This document shows, piece after piece, positions 49,645 to 58,800 of a DNA stretch of 64,000 nucleotides; position 1 is the stretch's first letter; each line of letters opens with the position of its first letter. The DNA lies in NCBI GenBank assembly GCA_009695305.1, contig SIBG01000003.1, forward strand, positions 28,842 to 92,841. Direction: 5' to 3'. The notes below the pieces were generated by a model. The model ran no database searches. It was given only the letters and a program-made list of their open reading frames with translations, and was not told where the DNA came from. This DNA is from Opitutus sp. Its GTDB lineage: Bacteria; Verrucomicrobiota; Verrucomicrobiia; Opitutales; Opitutaceae. The position numbers and the translations under genes were made by a program.

Positions 49645-51792
49645 TTACTTGGGGGTGGAACCAAAAAATGCGTCCACGCGTTGTTGGAGGTGCTGGTAAT
49701 TCTGCTGCACCTCGGTGGGGACGCCCCAGACCATCTGGCCCTGAAAGTGCAACGAAAGCGCCAGGGTCATCGCCACGGAAAGGACGGTGAGCAAACTTGC
49801 CGTCCCGAGAAAAATTGGACGCTGCCAGCCGGAGTTGGTGTCAAGCACCGCGAGGCCCATCACGGCCGACGCGACAAAAAACGGACAAAAATCCGCCGTG
49901 TAACGATGAGAGGTCACCACCGCGGTGAACAAGGCGGCCGCCATCGGCAGGACGCCGAGCCACAGCACCACGAGCGCGGGGCGCAGCTGGGCGGCGCACC
50001 AGCCCGCCCAGGCGCCGCCGGCCAGCGCGAGCACAAACAAGCCGGGCATGGCGTAGGGGAAACCGAGGGTGGCCTCCAACAAATCCATTTTCGCCTCCGG
50101 GTAGTCGGCGCGGTTGTTTTTGGCGCTGAAATAATAATACGGAAAACGGGGTTCGAGGCGGAAGGTCGGCCGGAAAACGTAGGTGTCGAGATTGTGCCGG
50201 AGATTGGCGAGGTGAAAATTCCTGCCCTCAAATCTGGCCAGTCGCTCCGGCGAGTATTGGACGCTGTAGCGAAGCGGTGAGCCATCAAAGGTGCCGAACT
50301 TGAGATAGCTGAGGCCGCTGAAAGTAGCCAGCCCCACCACGCTCAGCACGCCGATGGCCAAATGCCGGGCGACGGCGGAGGCGGGCTGTTCGCCCGGCGG
50401 GGCGGCGAGATTTTTATTTCGGCGGCGCCGGAGGTGGGTGAGCGCCACCCCACCGAGGACGCAAAGCGCAAACAGCCCCGAAGTGGGGCGCGCATGCATG
50501 GAGAATATTCCGCAGACCAACGCCCCGAGCCACCAGCGCTCGCCGGGCGCGGCCAGATAGCGCAGCGAGCCGTAGATGCTCCAGAGTGCGAACGCGGCGC
50601 CGCAAAGAATCGCCTCGTGGTAAATGTAAGCCCGGCTGCCGAGAAAAAACAAGGAGCTGCCGAGCCCGGTGCTGACGATCAAGATCACGGTGGCCCAGCC
50701 CGAAGGGGTGGCGTCGCGTCCGCGCCAGATCCGCGTGGCGTGGCCGAGCAGCCGGTAGGCCGCCAGGAGACACGCGACATAGTAGACCAGCAGGTAGCTC
50801 CGGCTGAGCTGGCCGAAGGCCAGATCGAGAATCACGAAGGGCAGCCGCAGCAGCGCCGGCGTCACTCCGAAATAGCCATAGTGTTTGCCGTCGACCACGA
50901 AGGCCTCGCCGCTAATGCCCGCGGCGGGCACATCGAGCCGGCCGTGCAGGAGACTCGCGGCCTGGTAGTCGTAGAAAATTCCAAACACCTCGGGAAATTG
51001 AAACCGGAAGGATCCGTCGGTGACGAGTCCGGCGAACAGGGTGGCGCACAGCGCGCCGGTCAAAATAAACGGGCGGTGCCGCGATAATTTTTGAGCCCAC
51101 CCGGCCAGTCCGGCTGGCGAGCGGTGGCGCCACCACGCCAGCAGCCAGCAGAGGGCGCGGGCCACACCGAGACTGAGGAGCACGAGGGCGCCCGCCTGCC
51201 CGGGACTCTTGGTCAGCCAGCCGACGAGCCGCTCCGGCCGGGAAGCATAGGAGTCGGGGCCACCGGCCAGGCGCCGTCCGTCCGTCCGCAGGAGTTCACC
51301 GCGAAACGGGATGTTGGGGGTGTCGCCGCCGACGGGATTGGACGCGAAAAACAGCCGCGAGGGCGCGCGCGCGTGAAACGAAACCTCGGCGGCGAGAATC
51401 TCGCGGCCGTCGAAGTGGATGCGCAGCGGGGCTTTTTCTCGCGGGGAGAAGCCGATGATCTCGGTGAGCGCCGGCATCTCCAGCCGGAGGAGGTGCCACG
51501 AATCGGCCTCAAACTTCACGGCCGACGAGCTCGGCCCGCCGACGCCCCACGAGTCGTAGCCGAAGACCGCGGTGGTGGCGTCCCGATAGGTGACGGTGAA
51601 GAAATCACCCGCCGCCAGCACGCCCGTGGAGATCAGCGGCTCGGTGCGGCCGGCCACGCCGGCCGGAAATTTGATCCACAGCTCCAGCACGCGGGGCAGC
51701 GGCGGGGAATAATCCCACGAGCCGATCCCGGCCAGCACCAGGCACGTCGCGAGCCCGAGCGCCCACCCTAGCTTTGGCGAGCCAGCCGTCAC
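49645..51792 (-). CDS. Polytopic membrane protein, GT-C-like, tandem paralog B
   Basis: A 715-residue protein with the same plan as paralog A: single span, beta-rich domain (PLISTGVLAAGDFFTVTYRD, AVFGYDSWGVGGP), then many spans. FRFQFPEVFGIFYDYQAASL and YGYFGVTPALLRLPFVIL match paralog A almost residue for residue. The start is set to the GTG at 51792, one base after the stop of the GT2 gene; an upstream start would overlap that gene. The gap to paralog A is four bases. Function is inferred, not shown: sugar transfer from a lipid donor on the outer side of the membrane. Confidence 0.73.
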   Translation of the reverse strand: MTAGSPKLGWALGLATCLVLAGIGSWDYSPPLPRVLELWIKFPAGVAGRTEPLISTGVLAAGDFFTVTYRDATTAVFGYDSWGVGGPSSSAVKFEADSWHLLRLEMPALTEIIGFSPREKAPLRIHFDGREILAAEVSFHARAPSRLFFASNPVGGDTPNIPFRGELLRTDGRRLAGGPDSYASRPERLVGWLTKSPGQAGALVLLSLGVARALCWLLAWWRHRSPAGLAGWAQKLSRHRPFILTGALCATLFAGLVTDGSFRFQFPEVFGIFYDYQAASLLHGRLDVPAAGISGEAFVVDGKHYGYFGVTPALLRLPFVILDLAFGQLSRSYLLVYYVACLLAAYRLLGHATRIWRGRDATPSGWATVILIVSTGLGSSLFFLGSRAYIYHEAILCGAAFALWSIYGSLRYLAAPGERWWLGALVCGIFSMHARPTSGLFALCVLGGVALTHLRRRRNKNLAAPPGEQPASAVARHLAIGVLSVVGLATFSGLSYLKFGTFDGSPLRYSVQYSPERLARFEGRNFHLANLRHNLDTYVFRPTFRLEPRFPYYYFSAKNNRADYPEAKMDLLEATLGFPYAMPGLFVLALAGGAWAGWCAAQLRPALVVLWLGVLPMAAALFTAVVTSHRYTADFCPFFVASAVMGLAVLDTNSGWQRPIFLGTASLLTVLSVAMTLALSLHFQGQMVWGVPTEVQQNYQHLQQRVDAFFGSTPK

Positions 51793-51793
51793 T

Positions 51794-52738
51794 TTAACGG
51801 CGACCCGGGTGGACCAGCCCCTCGGCGCGATCCACGATGAACTTCGGGCGAGCGCGGACTTCCTCGTAGATGCGGCCAATGTATTCGCCGAGGATGCCGA
51901 CACTGATCAATTGGATGCCGCCGAGAAACGAAACGAGGATCACGAGCGTGGGATCGCCCCAGACGATGGGCCAGCCCATCAGCTTGTAGAAAAGATAAAC
52001 CGCCATCAGCAAAAACGAAAAACCCGCGATGACGAAACCGAGCCAGGTGCTCAACGTGAGCGCGTAAGAGGAAAAACAAAAGATGCCGTTTAAGCCGATC
52101 CGCAGCGAGCCGAAGAACCGGTTGTAGTTCGTCTCACCGGCGAAACGGGCGGGGCGATCGAAGGGAATGATCGCCTGCCGAAACCCGACCACCGCGACCA
52201 TGCCGCGCAGGAAGCCGTGGCTCTCCTTGAGCCGCACGACTTCGTTGACGACCCGGCGCGCCATCAGGCGAAAATCGCCGGTGTTGGGTGGGATGCGGAC
52301 ATCGGCAATTTTGTTGATGACCTTGTAGCCGGTCGCGGCGACAAGCTTTTTGATCCACGGTTCTCCCGTGCGGGCGCGGCGCTGCGGGAGCACGACGTCA
52401 AAGCCCTCGCGCCACTTCGCGACCATCTCCCGCAGGAGTTCGGGCGGATCCTGGAGGTCGACATCCATCACGATGACGGCGTCGCCGGCGGAATATTCGA
52501 GACCGGCGAGCGTGGCCATCGGCTGGCCGAAGCGGCGGGAAAATTTCAGGAGTTTGATGCGCGGATCGAGCGCGCGGTGCTCCAGAATCACGTCCTCCGT
52601 GCGGTCGGGCGAAGGGTCGAGCGAGAAAATGACCTCATAGTCCTCCGTGAGGCCCGCCAGGATCGGGCGCAGCCGCCCGAGAAACTGGGGGACGTTTTTC
52701 TCTTCCTTAAATACGGGAACGACGATGCTGAGGAGCAT
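51794..52738 (-). CDS. GT2 glycosyltransferase with two C-terminal spans, GtrB-like
   Basis: A 314-residue enzyme. LLSIVVPVFKEEKNV starts the GT-A fold, MDVDLQDPPEL supplies the DxD motif, and FRLMARRVVN follows. Two membrane spans near the end (ALTLSTWLGFVIAGFSFLLM; LVILVSFLGGIQLISVGI) and the basic tail EYIGRIYEEVRARP are the GtrB/ArnC/DPMS hallmark. It would charge undecaprenyl phosphate with a sugar. It is followed by the two GT-C paralogs, its likely users, and GtrA is 9 kb away on the other strand. Confidence 0.87.
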   Translation of the reverse strand: MLLSIVVPVFKEEKNVPQFLGRLRPILAGLTEDYEVIFSLDPSPDRTEDVILEHRALDPRIKLLKFSRRFGQPMATLAGLEYSAGDAVIVMDVDLQDPPELLREMVAKWREGFDVVLPQRRARTGEPWIKKLVAATGYKVINKIADVRIPPNTGDFRLMARRVVNEVVRLKESHGFLRGMVAVVGFRQAIIPFDRPARFAGETNYNRFFGSLRIGLNGIFCFSSYALTLSTWLGFVIAGFSFLLMAVYLFYKLMGWPIVWGDPTLVILVSFLGGIQLISVGILGEYIGRIYEEVRARPKFIVDRAEGLVHPGRR

Positions 52739-52823
52739 GGGTGTGAAAGTCAGATGGATGGCGAGGCCGCCGGCCCGGAGCAACGCCGAAGGGTCGCGGC
52801 CCTCCTCGCAATGACAAACCATT

Positions 52824-55604
52824 TCACCAGCGGATGCCCAGGGCCATGAGCCGGGCCGCCAGCGCGCCGCCGACGCGCGTTTGGTGCGCGTAGCGCTCGA
52901 TTTTTTGGTGGTCGATGTTGATCGCGCCACCGTGCAGCGCGGCGCGGATGCGCGTCATCTCCTCGTGGCCGAGCGTGTGGATCTGCTGGCTCGTTTTTTG
53001 CGCCGCATGGACGCGGAACGCGCCGAGAAAATACGGCAACCGCACGAGGCGCAGCCCGGCCTGCTGGAAGCGCACGATCAAATCCCAGTCGAGGGCGAAC
53101 TGGAAACTCGGATCAAGCCCGCCGACGCGATCCCAGGCCCGCTTGCGCCAGAACAGCGTCTCCTGCGGCACGTAGTCGATCCACTCCAGCGCGGCGTTCT
53201 CGTGCGGCGGCATGACCCAGCGGCCGATGTCGCGGTCGGAGTCGTCGATGATGATGCGGTGGCCGTAAACGACATCGACGTCGGGATGGCGCACAAAATA
53301 TTGCGCGACGCAGTGGAGCGTGCGGGTGCCGAGCAGGTCGTCGGAATTGAGCCACGCCATCAGATCATCGGGACCCAGCGCGCCGCTCAGTCGGGCGAAT
53401 CCCTGGCGGATCGCATCGGCCTGGCCGCGGTCGCGCGCCGATTCCCAGTGATAGAGCCGGTCGGCCGCGGCGCGGATGATTTTCTCGCTTCCGTCGGTCG
53501 AGCCACCGTCCTGCACGACGTAGCGCAGGTGCGGATAATTCTGCCCAAACACGCTCGTCATCGTGCTGCCGAGAAACGCGGCCTGGTTGTAGGATGGTGT
53601 GACAATTCCGATGCGCGGCAATTGATCCGCCGGCAGGGTGGCCCGGGGCACGCGGTGGTCCCAGCGCAACGGCCGCGGCGGGTAGTGCTGGAGGATGCCG
53701 ATCTGCATCCAATAGCCGTCGAGAATTTTCCGCTCGAGCCAGCGACGAAACGGCGTCGCCACCCGGGCGTGCCACCAGCCGGCGGCCGCGAGGCCGAGCC
53801 GGCGGAGGTGCGCGGTGGGCTCGGTGGACTCGGCGGCGAGCCGGCGGATGAGGGCTTCGCGTTCGGCGCAAACGCGGTGGAGAATCTGCAGCATCCGTTC
53901 CTTTTCCTGCAGCTGCCCGAGGTAGTGCCGCGCCTGTTCGAGTGGCGCGAGGGTGTTGGGATGCGCCTGCAGCGCCGCGTCGCGCTGGATGATCGTCGCG
54001 CGCAGCGCGGCAATCTCGGCGTCGCGCGCGGCGAGGGCGGCGGCCGGCGCGTTCAACTCAGCGCGCTGCGAGCGGACCTGGCCGTCGAGAATAAAGATGA
54101 CGCGCTCGCGTTCGTCGCACACCGCCTTGAGCGCGATGATCTCGGCTTCCTTCTGCGCGATGGCGGCTTCCTTTTCCCGCAGCGAGCGTTCGTTGAGGGC
54201 GAGGGCCGATTCCTTATCGAGAATCGCTTCGTCTTTTTCGCGATCGAGCGCGGTGAGTTCCTCGAGCTTGTGCTGGCGGGCGAGGTGCTCGGTGCGCAGC
54301 GCGCGGTAACGCGCCGCCGCGGCGCCCATCAACTCACGCGTGGCGGCGGGCAGGGGCTCGACGCGGCGGATGGCGGAGAAATCTTTCCCGTGATTCGTGC
54401 AGGCGAAATCGAGCGCGGCCGTGACGTCAGCGACGGTGAGGCCGCCGATGCACGGGGCGTCGCCAAACGCGCAATCCCAGCCGCAGCCGAAGCACGGCAG
54501 CGGTTGCACCAGGGCCACGGCGCGACGCGCGGCCGGCGTGAAGCGCGGCCAAGTGCCACCGCCGAACACGGCGACGAGCGGCACATCGAGTGCGGCGGCG
54601 AGGTGCATCGCGCCGGTGTCGTTGCCCAGATAAAGTTTGGCGCCCGCGATGAGCGAGGCGAGCGCTGGCAGCGAACCTTCGCCGCCGAGCCAGAGCGCGG
54701 GCGTGGCGGAGCCGGCGTGGGCGCGCACCTCCTCGAGGTGCTGGCGCTCGCTCTCGTGCCCGACGAGGAGCGTGCGCAGGCCGTGGCGGTCGTGGAGAAA
54801 TTTCACCGCCGCGCCAAAACGATCGGCGGGCCACGTCTTGAGCTTCACGTTGGCGAAACCGGCGGCGGCACAGGCCGCGTAGCCGCCCCGAGCGAGCCCG
54901 AGCGATCGCAGGAGGTCATCGGCGGATTTTTTTGCCGCGGCGTCGAGGACGAGGGAAGGCGCGGTGCGCTCGACTGATCGACCGAGCAGGGTGTCGGCGA
55001 GCGCGAAGTTGCGCCGCCAGTCCGGCTCGTCGGGTGCGGTGGGGATGGTCTCGGTAAACGCGGCGGCGGCGCTGAGGCCGAGCATGACGCGCAGTTGGGT
55101 GGAGAAAATTTCGTCGCTCTCGGTGGTGCCGAGGGCCAGGCGGCGGGCGGCGGGCCCGTTCGAAGAGGTCGGGGTCGGCGGAGCAGCGGCGAGCGCGATT
55201 TCGAGCCAGTTGCGGCGCGAGCTGACGGCGGCAATGACGTCGGGCGCGAGCTCGGCGACGGCGGCGCGCAGCCGGGCGAGTTCGGTGGGATCCGCGTCGG
55301 GGCCTTGAGAAAACGGATCGAGCGTCGTTGCAATCCACTCGATGCCGGGACGATTAGGCGAACCCGGTTCGACGAGGCTCACCGCCAGCCGGGATGGCGC
55401 GAGGAGTGGCGCGAGGTCGAGGTAAGCGCGGCGAATGAGGACGGCGATGCGGGTCTGCGGCCAGGCGGCGCGGAGCGCGTTCAGCGTGGGCGCGAGGAGC
55501 ACCAGATCACCCAGGGTGTCGGGCTTCAACAGGAGCACCGTGCGGGGCGCGGGCGGCGGACTCGCCGCGGGCGCGGGGCGGGAACTGGCGGCCGGGGTGG
55601 TCAT
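52824..55604 (-). CDS. Fusion of GT9 heptosyltransferase, coiled coil and GT2
   Basis: A 926-residue protein. Residues 22-400 are a GT9 domain (LLLKPDTLGDLVLLAPT at 24-40; YLGNDTGAMHLAAALDVP at 325-342). A Cys-rich turn, CFGCGWDCAFGDAPC (371-385), closes it, as in many GT9 enzymes. Residues 425-595 are a charged coiled coil with repeated EKEA-type units. Residues 664-870 are a GT2 domain (IVTPSYNQ at 667-674, WLNSDDLL at 751-758, ALDWDLIVRF). GT9 enzymes usually transfer heptose, which fits the heptose genes in this window. The design parallels the 1327-residue protein at 11225-15208. The 85-base gap to the next gene holds only a decayed palindromic element. Confidence 0.87.
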   Translation of the reverse strand: MTTPAASSRPAPAASPPPAPRTVLLLKPDTLGDLVLLAPTLNALRAAWPQTRIAVLIRRAYLDLAPLLAPSRLAVSLVEPGSPNRPGIEWIATTLDPFSQGPDADPTELARLRAAVAELAPDVIAAVSSRRNWLEIALAAAPPTPTSSNGPAARRLALGTTESDEIFSTQLRVMLGLSAAAAFTETIPTAPDEPDWRRNFALADTLLGRSVERTAPSLVLDAAAKKSADDLLRSLGLARGGYAACAAAGFANVKLKTWPADRFGAAVKFLHDRHGLRTLLVGHESERQHLEEVRAHAGSATPALWLGGEGSLPALASLIAGAKLYLGNDTGAMHLAAALDVPLVAVFGGGTWPRFTPAARRAVALVQPLPCFGCGWDCAFGDAPCIGGLTVADVTAALDFACTNHGKDFSAIRRVEPLPAATRELMGAAAARYRALRTEHLARQHKLEELTALDREKDEAILDKESALALNERSLREKEAAIAQKEAEIIALKAVCDERERVIFILDGQVRSQRAELNAPAAALAARDAEIAALRATIIQRDAALQAHPNTLAPLEQARHYLGQLQEKERMLQILHRVCAEREALIRRLAAESTEPTAHLRRLGLAAAGWWHARVATPFRRWLERKILDGYWMQIGILQHYPPRPLRWDHRVPRATLPADQLPRIGIVTPSYNQAAFLGSTMTSVFGQNYPHLRYVVQDGGSTDGSEKIIRAAADRLYHWESARDRGQADAIRQGFARLSGALGPDDLMAWLNSDDLLGTRTLHCVAQYFVRHPDVDVVYGHRIIIDDSDRDIGRWVMPPHENAALEWIDYVPQETLFWRKRAWDRVGGLDPSFQFALDWDLIVRFQQAGLRLVRLPYFLGAFRVHAAQKTSQQIHTLGHEEMTRIRAALHGGAINIDHQKIERYAHQTRVGGALAARLMALGIRW

Positions 55605-55690
55605 GCGGCAGTCGCGGGCCGTCCGCGCCAACGGTTGGACGAGGGCGTCAGGCCGCGCGGCCACCCGCCGGGCGGAGCGGGCTCCGGCGG

Positions 55691-55767
55691 GTAGTCATCT
55701 ATTAATTGACAACCTTGGTTTACTCCAGCTGGGGAAAAACTTTCATTGTCAATTAATAGTTGACTAC
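55691..55767. repeat. AT-rich inverted repeat with 22-bp arms
   Basis: A 22-base arm (55691-55712; core TCTATTAATTGAC) has an almost perfect reverse complement at 55746-55767, with one mismatch and a 33-base spacer. The element is strikingly AT-rich amid very GC-rich DNA and lies between the 55836-59435 gene's stop and the GT9-GT2 gene's start. It looks like a miniature mobile element or a regulatory hairpin. Confidence 0.7.
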
Positions 55768-55835
55768 CGGTTGGAAGGAGCGGGGTCATGCAGAGGGTGG
55801 GCCGGAGCGGAGCGATGGGTGGGCGGACGGCGGGG

Positions 55836-58800
55836 TCACGGTGGCGCGGGGGTGAACCGAACCTGGAGGAGGCGGCCGGCCCGGCGGCGCGTGTCGGGCG
55901 CTGGGAGTGGGAAATCGCTGTCGGTTTTGAGGCGCAGGGTGAGGGGCGTGGTGGACGCGGGCACGCGCAGGCGGACGGTGACGTATTGGCCCGGCACGAG
56001 GGCTTGGTCGAGGCGAGCGGCGTCGCCGAGTTGCGCGTGCAGGGTGGTGGCTTTGGCGCCGCCCCAGTTGGGATATTCGAGGCGGAGGGTAAGCTCGCGT
56101 GGCAGGCTGGCGGGCGGCAGCACGAGGGCGGCGGAGCGCATCATCCAGCCGTCTTCATCAACCCCAGGGGAGCCGAGCCGTGGGCTGCCGGACCGGGTGA
56201 AGTCCCACTGGTCTTCGGCGGGGCGCGCAGCGTCGGCGGGCGGCTCGGGCGCGAGCTCGACTTGCAAGAGGCGGCAGGCGCGGCGGCGGGGGTCGGGCGC
56301 CGGCAGGGGGAAATCGCCGTCGGTTTCGAGCCGGAGGTTGACGGGAGCAGTGGAGGGCGGCACGCGCAGGCGGAGCGTGAGGTATTGGCCCGGGGCGAGG
56401 GGTTGGTCGGTGGGCGCGGCGGCGTCGAGTTGAGTGTGGAGGACGGTGGCATGCGCGCCGCCCCAGTTGGGATATTCCAGCCGCAGGGTGAGTTCACGCG
56501 GCGTGCGGGCGGCGGGCAGCACGAGGGCGGCGGTGCGTGCCATCCAGCCGTCCTGATCGACGCCGGGCGAGGCGAGGCGCGTGGCGCCGGTTTGAGTGTA
56601 GTCCCAATGCCCGTGCTCGGGCACGGGAACGAGGCCGAGAAGTTGAAGCTTGGCGCCGGCGGGGCGCCGGTCGCGGCCGGGCAGCGGGGCGGAGACGTTG
56701 AAGCGCAGTTCGACGGTCGTCGTCGCGGCGGGATTTGCCACCGGTAGCAGCCAGTCGAAGTCACCAGTGGCCGCGGAGAGATCGAACGATTGGCCGCCGT
56801 TAATCGTGACGTGAATCTGGCCGGTGCCGAGGGGCGTGCCGGGGATCAGCGGCACGACTCCTTGAAGCCGGACGAGTTCGCCCGGTTGCGCACCGTCGAG
56901 GACGAACCTGGCCGCGGGCGAGAGCCAGCCGTCCTCGTAGGCGCCGATGAACTCGAGGGTGGACGCGTCCGCCAGGTCGGTGGGAAATTTCGAAATCGAG
57001 CGCGGGCGGCGCAATTGGGAGAATTCCTGTTCGGTCAGGGCGGAGATGTCGCGCGCCCAGCCGATGAGGCGCCGGTAATCGAGCGGCACATCGCGGTTGT
57101 AGAGATTTTTCAGGCCCGAGCGGTAGTCGAGGACGACGCGCGGAGAGTCGACGAAATCGATCGCGACGTAGGCGGCGCCTTCAAACATCCGGGGCACGAG
57201 GGGACCAACGAAGAGGTTAAAGGCGCCGTGGCCGATGAGGCCGAGCGAGCGATCCTCGGCGGCGTGAACGAGCGCCGCCGGTTTCCACGCGGTGTAGCCG
57301 GCGACCATCGAGCGGGTGGCGGCGAGGCGCAGATAGATTTTTTCCGACGGGTGTTCGACCCGGAGGAGCATGAAGCGGCCGAGCCCGTTGAAGTCGTGGC
57401 CGGGCGAGTAGATGTCGGACTCCTGTTGGAAAAAGGAGATGCGGGTGCGGTTGCCGAGGTAGTAGTGGTTGCCCATCCCGGAATGGACGAAGACGAGCTG
57501 ATTGCGCACGGCGGCGGCGGGTTCGACGCGGAAAACCTGGCGCACGGGCGCATCGGGATCATGCCCGAACTTGTTGAAAAGGGACAGGCGCCGATCCAGA
57601 AAAACGAAGTAGTCGGTGGGGTGGTCGACGCGCGGCTGGGAAAACTCGGTCTTCCACAGCATCCCGAGCGTGACGTGATCGCGGTTGCGCTGGTCGATCA
57701 AGGGCTGGGCCTGCGCCATGTCCGCGTAATGCGGATGCAGCTGGATGGACCGGGAGGGGTGGACGTAGTCGGTGCGGGTGGAGGGATAAAAATAATCGCG
57801 CGACACGAGCGCAAGCGGCCGGCCGCGCAATTCCGCGGCGGCGAATTTCGCGGCGACGACGTTTTCCACGGCGCCGGTAAGCTGGGCCGTCGGCGGGGCC
57901 GGGATGGGAATGCTGAGGCCGAGTTTCGAGGCGAACCGGAGCTCGGTGAGGCCACCGGAGCCGACGCCGCGCGAGGCCAGGGTGTAGATGAGCGCCGTCG
58001 GGGCGGCGGCGAGGGCGAACAGCAACACCGCGCCGGGCGCGCTCCAGCGCGGGCGCGGCAGCCACAGCACCCAGGCGGCGAGGCCGGCGGCGAGCACCGG
58101 CTGCATGAACATCGCGAGCTTGTAGAGGCCGAAGTCGTTGCCCGCGAAAAAGAGCCGGACGGCGAGCACAAATTCCACGAGCAGGAGAATCGCCGCCGGC
58201 GCCAGCCGCAGCGCGTCGCGCGCCGCGCGCGCGAGCACGGCGAGCATCAGGAGCATGCCGGTGGCGATGGAGAGCGAGACGATGGGTTCGGCAAAATCCC
58301 GCGCGATGGGCATCCAGCCAAAGATGTTGGCGAAGCCGGTTGGCAGCATGAAATAGGGGAACAGCGAGAGCAGGAGATTGGAGACCTGCATCGCCGACGT
58401 GAACTGCATGACAAACACGCTGACGTAAGAGATGAGGTTGAACCGCAGCAGCAGCACGATGCCGGCGAGAGTGTAGGCGGTCAGCGCGACGTGCCCAACG
58501 GGGAGCGCGCGATTCCGCAGCATCCACCCGACCACGAACCCGCCATACGCCAGGGCGGCGAACGGGGTCGCCTCGGGATAATAAATGCACAGCGCGGAGC
58601 AGGCGAGAGACGTGAGGACGGCGTAACGGATGAGCGTCTTTCGCCGGTCAGTGACCCAGGAACGCGTCAGCAGGGCCACCGTGACCAGCAGCAGGGCCAT
58701 GCCGCCGACCTGGGCGATGAGCTGGTAAAGCGTGCCGAGCATGAAGAGCGGGCTCACGGCGAGCAGGCCCATCGTCACCAGGGCGTGCCGGCGCCAGCGC

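Noticed and set aside
52881..54977. 698-codon open frame on the plus strand
   Set aside because: Antisense to the GT9-coil-GT2 gene, whose motifs are complete.
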